From Paraflavisolibacter caeni (GTDB lineage: Bacteria > Bacteroidota > Bacteroidia > Chitinophagales > Chitinophagaceae), in contig NZ_JAOTIF010000001.1 in NCBI RefSeq assembly GCF_025628885.1, positions 124,001 through 188,000 on the forward strand: a DNA stretch of 64,000 bases, written 5' to 3'. Of this stretch, positions 54,388-63,842 are shown one piece after another. A program made the position numbers and the translations under genes. The notes under the pieces are model-generated. The model had not been told where the DNA came from, did not search any database, and worked only from the letters and a program-made list of their open reading frames with translations. Position 1 is the first letter of the stretch; each line of letters opens with the position of its first letter.

Positions 54388-54398
54388 AATCTACAGTT

Positions 54399-54716
54399 AT
54401 GGCAGAAAACAGAAATCAAAATCAAGGACAAGATCAAAACAGATCTTCTAACACAGGCGACCAATCCCAATCTGGCCAAAGCGGCATGGGGTCCCAGCAA
54501 GGACAGGGGGGTACCCAACGTGGCTCTCAGCAGGGCCAGCAAGGTAGCCAACAAGGTACCAGTGGTACTCAAAGCGGTGACCAAAGTGGAAGACAATCTG
54601 GTTCTGGCTCTGGCTGGGGTTCACAGCAAGGTGGCAGTGGAAAAGGAATGGATAGTGGAGACGCTGGAAGAGGCAGTACAACTAGTGACACCAAACGCGA
54701 CAAAGGCGGAATGTAA
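54399..54716 (+). CDS. Gly/Gln/Ser-rich low-complexity protein
   Basis: The ATG at 54399 (not the TTG at 54378) gives a 105-residue protein that starts MAENRNQNQGQDQNRSSNT and is nearly all Gly, Gln, Ser, Asn, Arg and Asp. GSQQGQ-type imperfect repeats cover residues about 20-85, and GRGSTTSDTKRDKGGM forms the end. It has no hydrophobic core or signal peptide and is expected to be disordered. It resembles bacterial hydrophilins/stress proteins in composition only. It follows the unusual repeat region at 54300-54387. Confidence 0.55.
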   Translation: MAENRNQNQGQDQNRSSNTGDQSQSGQSGMGSQQGQGGTQRGSQQGQQGSQQGTSGTQSGDQSGRQSGSGSGWGSQQGGSGKGMDSGDAGRGSTTSDTKRDKGGM

Positions 54717-54757
54717 TCCGTTGATTTAGAACGGATATTAGTTATTAATTGACAACT

Positions 54758-54793
54758 CAATACGCCCCGAACAATGTGTTCCGGGGCGTATTG
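54758..54793 (+). terminator. Strong GC-rich hairpin after the low-complexity gene
   Basis: CAATACGCCCCG pairs with CGGGGCGTATTG around a 12-nt loop. The T-tract is weak (TTGACTTTAA), so the hairpin may instead be a processing or stability element. Confidence 0.55.
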
Positions 54794-54825
54794 ACTTTAA
54801 CCATTCATTGCTTAAAAAAATAATT

Positions 54826-55017
54826 ATGAAAGAAGATAAAGACATAAAACAACGACCTGAGGCATATCCGAAGCCTACACAAACAGATCATCAGTTAAAG
54901 AACCAGGATGAATTCATACAGGTTCAGAATGACAGGGAAGATGACCAAATTCCTCAACGCCAGGAAAATAATACTGGAGAGCGGGAAAGATTCAATGATT
55001 TTGGAAGAGGAATTTGA
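54826..55017 (+). CDS. Small highly charged hypothetical protein
   Basis: The ATG at 54826 gives a 63-residue protein, MKEDKDIKQRPEAYPKPTQTD and so on, almost wholly polar (Asp, Glu, Gln, Lys, Arg, Asn) with no hydrophobic core. It ends RERFNDFGRGI. No known family. It is the third hydrophilic small gene in the 53.7-55.0 kb run and is followed by a palindromic terminator shared with the convergent acyl-CoA synthetase. Confidence 0.5.
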   Translation: MKEDKDIKQRPEAYPKPTQTDHQLKNQDEFIQVQNDREDDQIPQRQENNTGERERFNDFGRGI

Positions 55018-55020
55018 TGA

Positions 55021-55055
55021 ATAAAATTTGGAGATTTCAAATCTCCAAATTTTAT
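55021..55055. terminator. Bidirectional 17-bp palindromic terminator
   Basis: ATAAAATTTGGAGATTT at 55021-55037 is the exact reverse complement of 55039-55055, a palindrome with one central base. The right end meets the stop codon of the convergent gene. Confidence 0.8.
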
Positions 55056-56836
55056 TACTGATAAATTCGTTCAATTATTAGGTGATATTTTTCCATAATC
55101 ACTTTACGTCTCAATTTTAAATTAGGTGTTAGTTCGCCGCCTTCAATCGACCAGGTATAAGGCAGGAGTTCAAATTTTTTGATTTGTTCTACCTGGCTGA
55201 AGTTCTTATTGAGTTCATCTACTATTTCTTTGAAGCGCTGTTTTACAGCCGGATGCACAATCATATCCTCGTTATTATGAGCATCTATGCCATTGCTTTT
55301 ACACCAGTTTTTCATAACATGAAAAGCAGGGACAATCAATGCTCCGGCAAATTTTTTATTTGCTCCAACTACCATGATTTGGTCAATCAAAGGATCTTCC
55401 ACCATTTTATTTTCAATAGGCTGGGGTGCTATGTATTTGCCCCCTGAAGTTTTAAATATTTCCTTTTTACGATCGGTGATCTTTAAAAAGAAATTATCTA
55501 CTAAGGTGCCAATATCACCTGTATGTAACCAGCCGTCTTTGATCGCTTCCTCTGTTAAGTCGGGTCTTTTATAATAGCCCATCATCACATTGGGGCCTTT
55601 GCACAGGATTTCCCCATCCTCAGCAATTTTTACCTGAACACCATCAATTACTGGCCCTACAGTTCCAAACATCCTTTGCTCAGGCTTCAAACCATTTACA
55701 CTAATAACCGGGGATGTTTCAGTCTGTCCGTAGCCTTCCAGTATCGGTACTCCTGCTGCTGTAAAAATCCGGATCATTTTTACAGGACAGGCCGCCGCAC
55801 CTGTAACAATGAACTGAACTTCATTACCCAGTGCTTCCCGCCACTTACTAAACACAATTTTATTGGCTAATCGCAACTGCAGGCGGTAAGAATAACTTCC
55901 TGGTTTTTTGATGTCATATTGATTGGCTAGCGAGAGTGCCCAGAAGAATAACTTCTTTTTGACACCGGTAAGCGCTTCTGCTTTTGACATAATGCGCTCA
56001 TAAACTTTTTCCAACAGGCGGGGTACAGTGGTAAACATGTGAGGTTTTACGTCCTTCAATGCATCACCCAGATTATCGAGATTTTCAGGGTAATAAATAT
56101 TGGCGCCGGAAAACAAAAAAAGGTATGTAACCATACGCTCAAAAATGTGATTCAGCGGAAGAAAACTAATCACCCTGGTCTTTTTGCTTAGATTAAAATG
56201 GGGTAATGTGCTCATTACGTTGCTGAGTACATTGTGGTGCGATAGCATAACACCTTTAGGTGTACCGGTCGTGCCAGAAGTATAAATAATGGTAAATAAA
56301 TCTTCAGTATTAATACGCTCAGATATAGACGTCAAATGTTTAAAATGCTCATGCTTTCCTTCTGATAGAATATCTTTCCAGTGCTTTACTTCATTTAATT
56401 TCTCGAAGCTGTAAACGCCCCGAACAGATGGTGTTTTGATGAGTACATTTTGAACTTTTTGATGCATGTCGGCATCATTGACAAAGACCATTTTCACTTG
56501 TGCATCATTCAATGCAAACTCAAGGTCACTAATGTGTACGGTTGGATAAATCGGAACCAGGATGGCTCCTGTCTTTTGTACAGCAAGATCGAGAAATATC
56601 CATTCCGGGCGATTTTTTGAAAGAATGGCTATTTTATCCCGTCCCTCAATAGACATATCGTTCCCGCTAATACCCAATGCTAATAGTCCTGCCGCCAGTT
56701 TGTCTACAATGTCGATGATTTCTTTTGTGCTATATCTGCGCCACTTGCCATCTTCCTTGGCGGCAAGCGCTGTTTCCACAGATCCCATGTTTAGCTGTTC
56801 TTCAAGACAATCGAATAGTCTGCGCGGCTTGCTCAT
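55055..56836 (-). CDS. fadD: Long-chain fatty-acid-CoA ligase
   Basis: A 593-residue AMP-forming acyl-CoA synthetase that activates fatty acids for beta-oxidation or lipid synthesis. The P-loop motif is IIYTSGTTGTPKGVMLSHHN near residue 190. EGYGQTETSPVIS near 373 is the A5 motif, and GWLHTGDIGTLVDNFFLKITDRKKEIFKTSGGKYIAPQPIENKMVEDPLIDQIMVVG is the A7-A8 region near 440-500. Lys in the final EGGELTPNLKLRRKVIMEKY (near 570) is the catalytic one. No signal or membrane helix is present. It stands alone on its strand. Confidence 0.9.
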   Translation of the reverse strand: MSKPRRLFDCLEEQLNMGSVETALAAKEDGKWRRYSTKEIIDIVDKLAAGLLALGISGNDMSIEGRDKIAILSKNRPEWIFLDLAVQKTGAILVPIYPTVHISDLEFALNDAQVKMVFVNDADMHQKVQNVLIKTPSVRGVYSFEKLNEVKHWKDILSEGKHEHFKHLTSISERINTEDLFTIIYTSGTTGTPKGVMLSHHNVLSNVMSTLPHFNLSKKTRVISFLPLNHIFERMVTYLFLFSGANIYYPENLDNLGDALKDVKPHMFTTVPRLLEKVYERIMSKAEALTGVKKKLFFWALSLANQYDIKKPGSYSYRLQLRLANKIVFSKWREALGNEVQFIVTGAAACPVKMIRIFTAAGVPILEGYGQTETSPVISVNGLKPEQRMFGTVGPVIDGVQVKIAEDGEILCKGPNVMMGYYKRPDLTEEAIKDGWLHTGDIGTLVDNFFLKITDRKKEIFKTSGGKYIAPQPIENKMVEDPLIDQIMVVGANKKFAGALIVPAFHVMKNWCKSNGIDAHNNEDMIVHPAVKQRFKEIVDELNKNFSQVEQIKKFELLPYTWSIEGGELTPNLKLRRKVIMEKYHLIIERIYQ

Positions 56837-57038
56837 ACTTTAATTTTTGTATTACATCTGCGATAATACAATTTAACTATTTAAAAAAAGAAATAAAAGG
56901 TAGGAACCTAATTTTTTGTAAAACTCTCTTGATTGACGAATAAGTTATTGTCACTTCCGCCAGAACCAATTCATCATTCCCGGCCACCCCTGTTGGTACG
57001 AAAATAGTTCTGTACCTTAAACTGTAAAACAATTTCAT

Positions 57039-57350
57039 ATGGACATAATTATTCAATCGCTCGGATTTAAGGCCAGTAACGACCTGGAGGCCTTTATTCA
57101 TGAAAAACTGGATAAATTGATTAGTAAGGATCAGATCATTCGTGCCAACGTAGTATTATTCCATGGCGCCGATAATAACCCTGAAAGTAATTATTGTGAA
57201 ATTAGACTGGAAATGCCTGGCGATGACCCCTTTGCAAAAAGAAGCAGCCCTTCTTTTGAGCAGGCTGTTGTAGATACTGTTGAAGTTTTGCAAAAGCAAT
57301 TGCGCAAGGCAAAAGAAAAACAAGTTGGCCGCAACCAGGGACAAGCATAG
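57039..57350 (+). CDS. hpf: Ribosome hibernation promoting factor, short form
   Basis: A 103-residue HPF/RaiA protein that binds the 30S subunit and dimerises or silences ribosomes in stationary phase. The fold begins MDIIIQSLGFKASNDLEAFIHEKLDKLISKDQII and has the strand CEIRLEMPGDDPFAKRSSPSFEQAVVDTVEVLQKQLRKAKEKQVG, typical of the family. It lacks the C-terminal dimerisation domain of long HPF. A hairpin follows and converges on the glycosidase-like gene. Confidence 0.9.
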   Translation: MDIIIQSLGFKASNDLEAFIHEKLDKLISKDQIIRANVVLFHGADNNPESNYCEIRLEMPGDDPFAKRSSPSFEQAVVDTVEVLQKQLRKAKEKQVGRNQGQA

Positions 57351-57365
57351 TTATTGGGCAAACCA

Positions 57366-57404
57366 AAAAAGCTCCTGGTTATTAGCAATCAGGAGCCTTT
57401 ATTT
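57366..57404. terminator. Terminator between hpf and the DUF5060-type gene
   Basis: GCTCCTG pairs with CAGGAGC around a 12-nt loop, and AAAA/TTTA pairs extend it. The right arm holds the stop codon of the minus-strand gene at 57389. Confidence 0.7.
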
Positions 57405-59662
57405 CTTAATATCTCTTTGTTTCTAACAATTACAGCGCTATTGATAAGGAGTACGACCCAATCTTCGGTATTAGAGCTCGGTGCAGTCCCGATATTTATA
57501 TTCCCTCCTCCCGTTACCGTTTTCATGGATCCTTCAAAAGCACCAGTACGTGGATTATACCATCTTTGTTGAAACACGCCAGGAACACCCGTAAGGTTAA
57601 GGGTGCCTCCAAGTGATGCATTGGGTAAGTACACTGCATAAACTTCGCCTGTTTTCGCAAATACCTGGCCTCCGCCGAAGGCGGTTGATTCTGCGGTCAA
57701 TAAGCCGTCATTTGGCTGCATTTGCCAAAATGGAAGATTTTCCTCCATAAATTTTCGTGCATACCACGTCCACGTCCAAAGCGGTTCATAGGGCCTGAAG
57801 TCCTGAAGTGATTGATCAAGGCTTCCAAAATAATATTCGAGTCCTGCGCCGCCTGAAAAATAGGTTGGCCAGAGAATCTCCTTACGCTGAATGATCATGT
57901 TAGAGGTTGTAGTTACTCTTAATTCATCAAGGCAAATCGGAAGAGGTCTGCCTGCATTACTTGTTTTTGTACGCCATGATTCCACTTCGGCACCTCTGCC
58001 GGCCGTAGACCCGGCATATTGAAAAGAGGTTACACTGAACCTGGAATCTCCTAAAAATGGTGTCCAGGCTGTATTTGGATTCCCATAATTGTGTACTGTA
58101 ACAGGATGATTGTATGGATCAACATCCAGAACATACTGAGCCCATGACTTAATCATAGAAGGCTGTATGGGCAGCTGATAATTATATTCCTCACAAAGGT
58201 TCCATACAAGGGCATTGTGATGACCAAAGCGGGCTATCAATTCACGGTAGAACAATTTGCGTTCTTTGCCCAGTGTTGCGTTATCCAATTCCTGCTTGTT
58301 TGCAGCTTCGGCTTCATTCAGGACGAAATGCAACAGGATGCCTTTCTTTTGAGCATGACTAAATATTTGTTCCCATTTAGCAAGCTTATTGATGTCATAA
58401 TGTACATTATCATTGCCCGAACTTCCTGATTTAACAATTGGTCCTGCAAATGGCCAGGTATCTTGTGCATCACCACCAATATTCATGGGCATGAAATAGA
58501 TTGAATTAACATTGAAGCTGCCCAGATAGTTAAGGGCTCCGATGATTCCCTTACCCTGGCCATTATTCCAGTCAGGGTCGCCACTTTTCCAATCTATAAT
58601 ATGATTGGAAAACGGGAGCGCAATAAAATTTTCAGGGCTGTTTGTTCCACCCTTGATCCAATAAGAACCATCCTGGCATTTCAGATAGAGTCCATTTGAA
58701 TATTCAAGCCGGCCATGCCTGAGAAAGCCTGGAGCAGTGGCATCTGCGGGAGCAATCGTAAAGTTACCGGTGGCACCATCTATGCTGACTGGCGATCCTG
58801 CCAACTGGTTGAGGTCAATTGCAACATTCGTCCCTTTTCTAAAAGAAATAGCATATTTCCATGTCCCGCTTTCATCAGGATTAAATCTCACCCTCCAGCA
58901 ATTACCGCTTGCTCCGCCCTTTCCATCACCATCAAAAAATCCAGGCACATTGTAAGTTTTACTGGTAGCTGCGTGCGAGAAAGTCACCTGAAGTTTATAA
59001 TCAAGAAAAGGATTTGGCGATACACTGCTTTGGCTCGATGGAGGACCTGTAAAATCAATTGTAATTGGCTGCCATTTTTTGAGAGACCCTGTAATGACGC
59101 CGCCGTTATTATCTACGATCTGGAAATTCACGGTTAAGGCGGTGCCGGCCGTTCCTCCTCCGCCTGTTGCTGAATAGGGTGTAGCTTTCAACGTATAAGA
59201 GCCAACTGATGGTGTCCATGAATTATAATTGCCATTATTATCACCAAACAATGCATAAGGTATTATGTTTTCAGTTTTTGTTGTGCTTTGCCTGCCGCTC
59301 AGGTTAAATACTACACTTGGTACTTGAACCGGGCTAGTGTTAGCTCGTATATTTAAATTTCTGCTGGGCAGGGTAGCCAGGTTTAGGGTTGTTCCATTAC
59401 TTAAGGTTTGAATGTCCTGTTCATTATCTGCATTTACCAATGTGAAACTTGTAACTGAGATTGCCTGGAAAGCTGAAAGTTGTGTTTTGCTTACTTTATT
59501 TAGCTTTATCAGAAACATTCCGGATGATTTGACATCTCGTTTTAAGGTACTATAATCAATTTGATGAGATGCAAATTGATTATATAAACTATTGACAAGA
59601 ATAAGTGAAAGCAATAAGATCAATAAGCGCCCTGGTTCTTTAAATGGGAGATCCCTGTTCAT
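57389..59662 (-). CDS. Exported DUF5060/apiosidase-like glycoside hydrolase candidate
   Basis: A 757-residue exported protein: signal anchor or signal peptide at residues about 12-30 (LLILLLSLILVNSLY), then a beta-sandwich part with TLVNADNEQDIQTLS and VVFNLSGRQSTTKTENIIPYALFGDNNGNYN, and a DUF5060-like domain (GFFDGDGKGGASGNCWRVRFNPDESGTWKYAISFRKG near 225). The TIM-barrel-like part carries WIKGGTNSPENFIA, VWNLCEEYNYQLPI (acid candidate Glu near 465) and CLDELRVTTTSNM (Asp/Glu near 540). It resembles DUF4038/GH-type hydrolases that cut side chains of plant polysaccharides; the exact activity is unknown. The C-terminus has a Gly-rich end but no T9SS tail. Confidence 0.75.
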   Translation of the reverse strand: MNRDLPFKEPGRLLILLLSLILVNSLYNQFASHQIDYSTLKRDVKSSGMFLIKLNKVSKTQLSAFQAISVTSFTLVNADNEQDIQTLSNGTTLNLATLPSRNLNIRANTSPVQVPSVVFNLSGRQSTTKTENIIPYALFGDNNGNYNSWTPSVGSYTLKATPYSATGGGGTAGTALTVNFQIVDNNGGVITGSLKKWQPITIDFTGPPSSQSSVSPNPFLDYKLQVTFSHAATSKTYNVPGFFDGDGKGGASGNCWRVRFNPDESGTWKYAISFRKGTNVAIDLNQLAGSPVSIDGATGNFTIAPADATAPGFLRHGRLEYSNGLYLKCQDGSYWIKGGTNSPENFIALPFSNHIIDWKSGDPDWNNGQGKGIIGALNYLGSFNVNSIYFMPMNIGGDAQDTWPFAGPIVKSGSSGNDNVHYDINKLAKWEQIFSHAQKKGILLHFVLNEAEAANKQELDNATLGKERKLFYRELIARFGHHNALVWNLCEEYNYQLPIQPSMIKSWAQYVLDVDPYNHPVTVHNYGNPNTAWTPFLGDSRFSVTSFQYAGSTAGRGAEVESWRTKTSNAGRPLPICLDELRVTTTSNMIIQRKEILWPTYFSGGAGLEYYFGSLDQSLQDFRPYEPLWTWTWYARKFMEENLPFWQMQPNDGLLTAESTAFGGGQVFAKTGEVYAVYLPNASLGGTLNLTGVPGVFQQRWYNPRTGAFEGSMKTVTGGGNINIGTAPSSNTEDWVVLLINSAVIVRNKEILRNKGS

Positions 59663-59952
59663 TTAAATGCTCATTTGATTTGGAATGACTCAAATGCACT
59701 TTTGGTGGAATAAAAAGCATGATGCTTTAGTAAAACAAGCAGCAAGATTGTGCCAATGTGTTTGTGGTAACAGGGATATTTTTAATCATCATCTTTTATT
59801 CCAGGATTAACCTTTGCCAGGCCGATCGTTTTGGGATCTCCTGAGTGTTTTCCTGTATAGTTGAGATTGGTTCCATTATTGCTCTTGCAACTATTGCACG
59901 AGCATACTGCTGTGTTTGTATGAAAGATAATGTTAACCAAAGACTACAAAAA

Positions 59953-62574
59953 ATGACTGAAGAACATAAACGGCTCGAAATCAATTATCATAAGAAAATT
60001 CCCTTGGAACATTGGGGGCCTTACTTGAGCGAGCGGCAATGGGGAACAGTTCGGGAAGACTATAGTAGCAATAGCGATGCCTGGCATTACTTCCCTTTCG
60101 ACCATGCACATTGTCGCACTTACCTGTGGGGCGAAGACGGACTTGCTGGCATCTCCGACTTTTTTCAAAACCTTTGTTTTGCTTTTGCGTTCTGGAATGG
60201 GAAAGATAAAATACTAAAAGAACGACTCTTCGGACTAGCAAATAGTGAAGGCAACCACGGCGAAGATGTGAAGGAATTGTATTATTATCTCGATAATCTG
60301 CCTACTCACTATTATATGGAATATTTGTACAAATATCCCCAACAGGAATTTCCTTACCACAAATTGCGCAAAGAAAACCGCAATCGTACCAGGTTTGAGC
60401 CTGAATACGAAATTCTGGATACCGGTTTGTTTGATAATAACGAATACTTTGACGTGCTGATTACCTATGCAAAAGAAAATGCGGAAGATATTTTCATTAA
60501 GTTAGAAATTAAGAATCGCTATCATAAGCCTGCTGTAATTACTGTCTTGCCTACACTATGGTTTTATAATCGGTGGCAATACAACGCCAATGAAAAAAAA
60601 CCATCCATTACACTACAAACTGAGCATTCCGTAAAAGCAACTTACCATCGATTGGGCGAATACTATTTTTATTTCCCTCTGGCCCAACACTATCTGTTCA
60701 CAGAAAATGAAACCAATACGGAGATTGTTACAGGAAGAACCAACCGGTCGCTTTTTACAAAAGATGCTTTTCACAATGCTATCATCAAAGGCGAAAATTT
60801 GGACATACTGGAGCAGAAAAAATCAGGAACAAAGTTTTCTCCTGTCTATCATTTAAAAATTAAAGGAGGGGCAACCCAAACAATTTATTTCCGGCTAAGT
60901 AAGCAAATGCATGATGTTCCTTTTCCACCGCATTTCGAAACCATCTTTTCCGTCCGCAAGCAAGAAGCTAATGACTTTTATGCCTCCCTTTGTCCTAAAG
61001 GTTGCTCAAAAGACCTGGCCAATATACAGCGGCAAGCCATAGCTGGTTTGCTTTGGAGCAAACAATATTACCATTATGACATTGAAAGATGGTTAAATAC
61101 AAGCGATGGTATTACGCCGGTAAACCGTCAGAAACAAAATGGACGCAACTGGGACTGGCATCACCTGAAAAACCAGGATATAATTGCTATGCCTGATAAA
61201 TGGGAATATCCCTGGTACGCAGCCTGGGACCTTGGTTTCCATTGTATTGCACTGGCAATGATTGATTTCTCTTTCGCCAAGAACCAATTGCAGTTGATTA
61301 TGAGGGAATGGTACATGAAACCTGATGGGCAATTGCCTGCTTACGAGTGGCACTTCAGTGATGTGAATCCTCCTGTGCAGGCATGGGCCGCCCTTCAGGT
61401 GTATCATATGGAAAAAAAGCAAACCGGGAAAGGCGATATTATTTTTCTTAAAAAGATTTTCCAGAAGTTGATCATCAATTTTACCTGGTGGATCAACCGG
61501 AAGGATTCCAATGGTAATAACATTTTTCAAGGTGGTTTCCTGGGGCTAGATAACATTGGCGTATTTAACCGGAATCTGGAATTGCCTCAGCACATGCAGT
61601 TGGAGCAAGCCGATGGTACAGGTTGGATGGGCCTGTATGCTTTAAACATGATGGATATCGCTCTGGAGATTGCGGAACACGACATTTCATTCGAAGATTC
61701 CGTTACTAAGTTTTTTGAACACTTTGTGCTTATTGCCGAGGCCTTGAATGCTCACTATATGTGGAACAATGAAGATAAATTTTTCTATGATGCCATTTTC
61801 ATTGAAGGCCATGAGCCCCAACAGTTACGCATCCAGTCTGCTGTAGGTTTGATCAGTCTTTTTGCAGTTTCTATAATTGAAAAAAAGATCTTTGATAAGC
61901 TCTCTGATTTCAAAAAGCGTTTTAAGTGGTTTGAAAATTACCGTTTAAAAAATAATCGTTTTTGGCCATACGAAGAACATGGGAAAAAAGAAAGCACATT
62001 GATTTCCCTGATCAGGAAAGAGCGCCTGTTACATCTTCTGGAACGGCTGCTGAATGAAGAGGAATTTTTATCACCTGGGGGTATCAGGGCATTGTCAAAG
62101 TATCACGAAACGCATCCCTACACTTTTTACCTGACTGGTTATACTCATACCATTCAATATGAACCTGGTGATTCTACTTCTGATATGTTTGGTGGTAACT
62201 CTAACTGGCGTGGGCCTGTTTGGCTACCGATCAATTACCTCATTATCCAGGCTTTGCGTCGGTATGGCGAATTTTACCAGGATAGTTTAATGGTAGAATA
62301 TCCAACTGGTTCCGGAAATAGATTGAATCTTTTACAAATCTCAGACGAACTGACCCGCCGTATTATCAGTTTATTTGAGAAAGATGAAAATGGAAATCGG
62401 CGTTTACATGGAAAATATAACCCTTTCTACCAAAAGCCAGAAAATCAGCACCTGCTACTATTCTATGAATATTTCCATGGCGACACGGGCTCTGGCCTTG
62501 GTGCAAGTCATCAGACCGGCTGGACTGCCCTGGTCGCAGAGTTGATCAATAGATTACAAACTGAATACAAATAA
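59953..62574 (+). CDS. GH63-type glucosidase (MGH1-like)
   Basis: The ATG at 59953 gives an 873-residue protein with the usual start MTEEHKRLEINYHKKIPLEHWGPYLSERQWGTVREDYS; a start at 59920 would add 11 residues. No signal peptide is seen. The catalytic (alpha/alpha)6 domain covers about residues 380-860 and includes the PYAAWDLGFHCIALAMIDFSFAKNQL region with WDL acids near 435. GGNSNWRGPVWLPINYLIIQALRRYG near 755 is the GH63 mannosyl-oligosaccharide-glucosidase-like signature. It trims alpha-glucosides. It is divergent from the DUF5060-type gene, so both may serve glycan use. Confidence 0.87.
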   Translation: MTEEHKRLEINYHKKIPLEHWGPYLSERQWGTVREDYSSNSDAWHYFPFDHAHCRTYLWGEDGLAGISDFFQNLCFAFAFWNGKDKILKERLFGLANSEGNHGEDVKELYYYLDNLPTHYYMEYLYKYPQQEFPYHKLRKENRNRTRFEPEYEILDTGLFDNNEYFDVLITYAKENAEDIFIKLEIKNRYHKPAVITVLPTLWFYNRWQYNANEKKPSITLQTEHSVKATYHRLGEYYFYFPLAQHYLFTENETNTEIVTGRTNRSLFTKDAFHNAIIKGENLDILEQKKSGTKFSPVYHLKIKGGATQTIYFRLSKQMHDVPFPPHFETIFSVRKQEANDFYASLCPKGCSKDLANIQRQAIAGLLWSKQYYHYDIERWLNTSDGITPVNRQKQNGRNWDWHHLKNQDIIAMPDKWEYPWYAAWDLGFHCIALAMIDFSFAKNQLQLIMREWYMKPDGQLPAYEWHFSDVNPPVQAWAALQVYHMEKKQTGKGDIIFLKKIFQKLIINFTWWINRKDSNGNNIFQGGFLGLDNIGVFNRNLELPQHMQLEQADGTGWMGLYALNMMDIALEIAEHDISFEDSVTKFFEHFVLIAEALNAHYMWNNEDKFFYDAIFIEGHEPQQLRIQSAVGLISLFAVSIIEKKIFDKLSDFKKRFKWFENYRLKNNRFWPYEEHGKKESTLISLIRKERLLHLLERLLNEEEFLSPGGIRALSKYHETHPYTFYLTGYTHTIQYEPGDSTSDMFGGNSNWRGPVWLPINYLIIQALRRYGEFYQDSLMVEYPTGSGNRLNLLQISDELTRRIISLFEKDENGNRRLHGKYNPFYQKPENQHLLLFYEYFHGDTGSGLGASHQTGWTALVAELINRLQTEYK

Positions 62575-62608
62575 TAGGTGTAATTGTCCTTCTTAAAAAA
62601 GTTACTTT

Positions 62609-63010
62609 TTAGCGGCCAGTCTTAAGTTCTTCACCTGTTAGGAAATAATAAAGATTCTGCAATTGATGTAAGTGATAAAAGTTGTTGCTGGCAGGTAAGC
62701 CATTGACAGTTGCACGGCCAAAGCACTCCCCATTACTTTTTATATAGGCAAAAATCTCGTTTTTATTATTGCCAATAATGGGGAGTGTCAAAATGAACTC
62801 CCTTGCACTGGGTGCAAGTGGATAGTCCTTATTTTCTATAAATCCGTATTTCTCCAGTAATTCAGATTTCAATACTACCGGGAAGAGCAATTTGGCGTCC
62901 CCCTTCGACAGCAGGTCAAAATGCTCAAAAGTGCATGGTACCATACTGATCCTGTTATTTATCTTTTGTAGTATAAAATTCCCGAGTCTTAATTCTTGTT
63001 CCTTGATCAT
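62609..63010 (-). CDS. Conserved Bacteroidota hypothetical protein
   Basis: The ATG at 63010 gives a 133-residue protein that begins MIKEQELRLGNFILQK; the frame open from 63142 adds 44 untypical residues. The body holds HFDLLSKGDAKLLFPVVLKSELLEKYGFIENKDYPLAPSAREFILTLPIIGNNKNEIFAYIKSNGECFGRATVNGLPASNNFYHLHQLQNLYYFLTGEEL. Proteins of this kind are widespread in Bacteroidota, without an assigned role. It ends 34 bp from the convergent glucosidase. Confidence 0.6.
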   Translation of the reverse strand: MIKEQELRLGNFILQKINNRISMVPCTFEHFDLLSKGDAKLLFPVVLKSELLEKYGFIENKDYPLAPSAREFILTLPIIGNNKNEIFAYIKSNGECFGRATVNGLPASNNFYHLHQLQNLYYFLTGEELKTGR

Positions 63011-63317
63011 GCGGTAAAAATAGGAAACCCAAACAGAAACGATTCGCTTATCTCCTGTCCTGGCGGGATCCCGTTTAGTGTCATTATACCGGACAACTGC
63101 CTCCTGGCCTGCTCTTTTCATCCATGCGCCAACAGTTGACAATGCGTGCCACTTTTCAATAAGAGTAGGAAACTGGGCATAAATATTTACAAATTGCCAA
63201 GTTTGTTGCTTAAATAACAGCTTTCAGCATAAAAATTGCTCTATTTGACCAGCTCTGCTGGCTGGCATTTTATTTATAGATATGATAACAGACAGTTGAT
63301 AATATAAAATATTTGAA

Positions 63318-63842
63318 ATGAAAACATCAACCGCATTCGCTGGTGGACTTGCTGGAGCATGTGCACTAACCGTTGTACACGAATTGGTAAGAAAAGCAGA
63401 CAGCCAGGCGCCCCGTCAGGACAAGCTGGGCATGCAGGTCCTTGCCAAAACTTTACACAAAGCCAATAAACCTGTGCCTTCACAAAAACAGTTGCGCAAT
63501 TGGGCTCTTGCCGGTGATATTGTATTGAACAGCCTTTATTATAGCCTTGCAGGAGCGGGCAAACCGAAGAATGTCTTTCTTCGTGGTGTCATCCTTGGGG
63601 CTGCTTCAGGTTTAGGTACTTTGTTCCTGCCTAAATATATGGGACTTGATAATAGCTATTCAAACCGGAGTTCAAAAACGAAAGTGCTTTCTGTTGCTTT
63701 GTATGTGATCGGCGGATTAGCAGCTGCAGCGGCCATAAAGGCACTTACAAAATCAGATAAGGAAGATCAAAAAGAAAGAGAGCAGCGTACCGATGAATAT
63801 ATGGGGTATGAAACTACAGCACCTTTAGATGGATATTGGTAG
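63318..63842 (+). CDS. Membrane-associated hypothetical protein
   Basis: A 174-residue protein with an N-terminal hydrophobic segment (STAFAGGLAGACALTVVHELV), a second (IVLNSLYYSLAGAG, then VFLRGVILGAASGLGTLFLPKYMG) and a third (KVLSVALYVIGGLAAAAAIKALT). A charged tail (KSDKEDQKEREQRTDEYMGYE) follows. This gives about three membrane helices. No known family. It stands alone on its strand; the last 157 bp of the window after it hold no clear feature. Confidence 0.6.
   Translation: MKTSTAFAGGLAGACALTVVHELVRKADSQAPRQDKLGMQVLAKTLHKANKPVPSQKQLRNWALAGDIVLNSLYYSLAGAGKPKNVFLRGVILGAASGLGTLFLPKYMGLDNSYSNRSSKTKVLSVALYVIGGLAAAAAIKALTKSDKEDQKEREQRTDEYMGYETTAPLDGYW

Larger units (their letters stand above)
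54003..54398. other. Gene-free interval with terminator and repeat-rich regulatory region
   Basis: It contains the terminator at 54018-54057 and, at 54300-54387, two 19-bp tandem repeats bracketed by 12-bp inverted repeats. No ORF of note is seen. This is likely the upstream control region of the gene at 54399. Confidence 0.5.

Noticed and set aside
57661-57690. CCGCCGAAGGCGG palindrome inside the DUF5060-type gene
   Set aside because: It falls in codons for a Phe-Gly-Gly stretch and is explained by the protein sequence.
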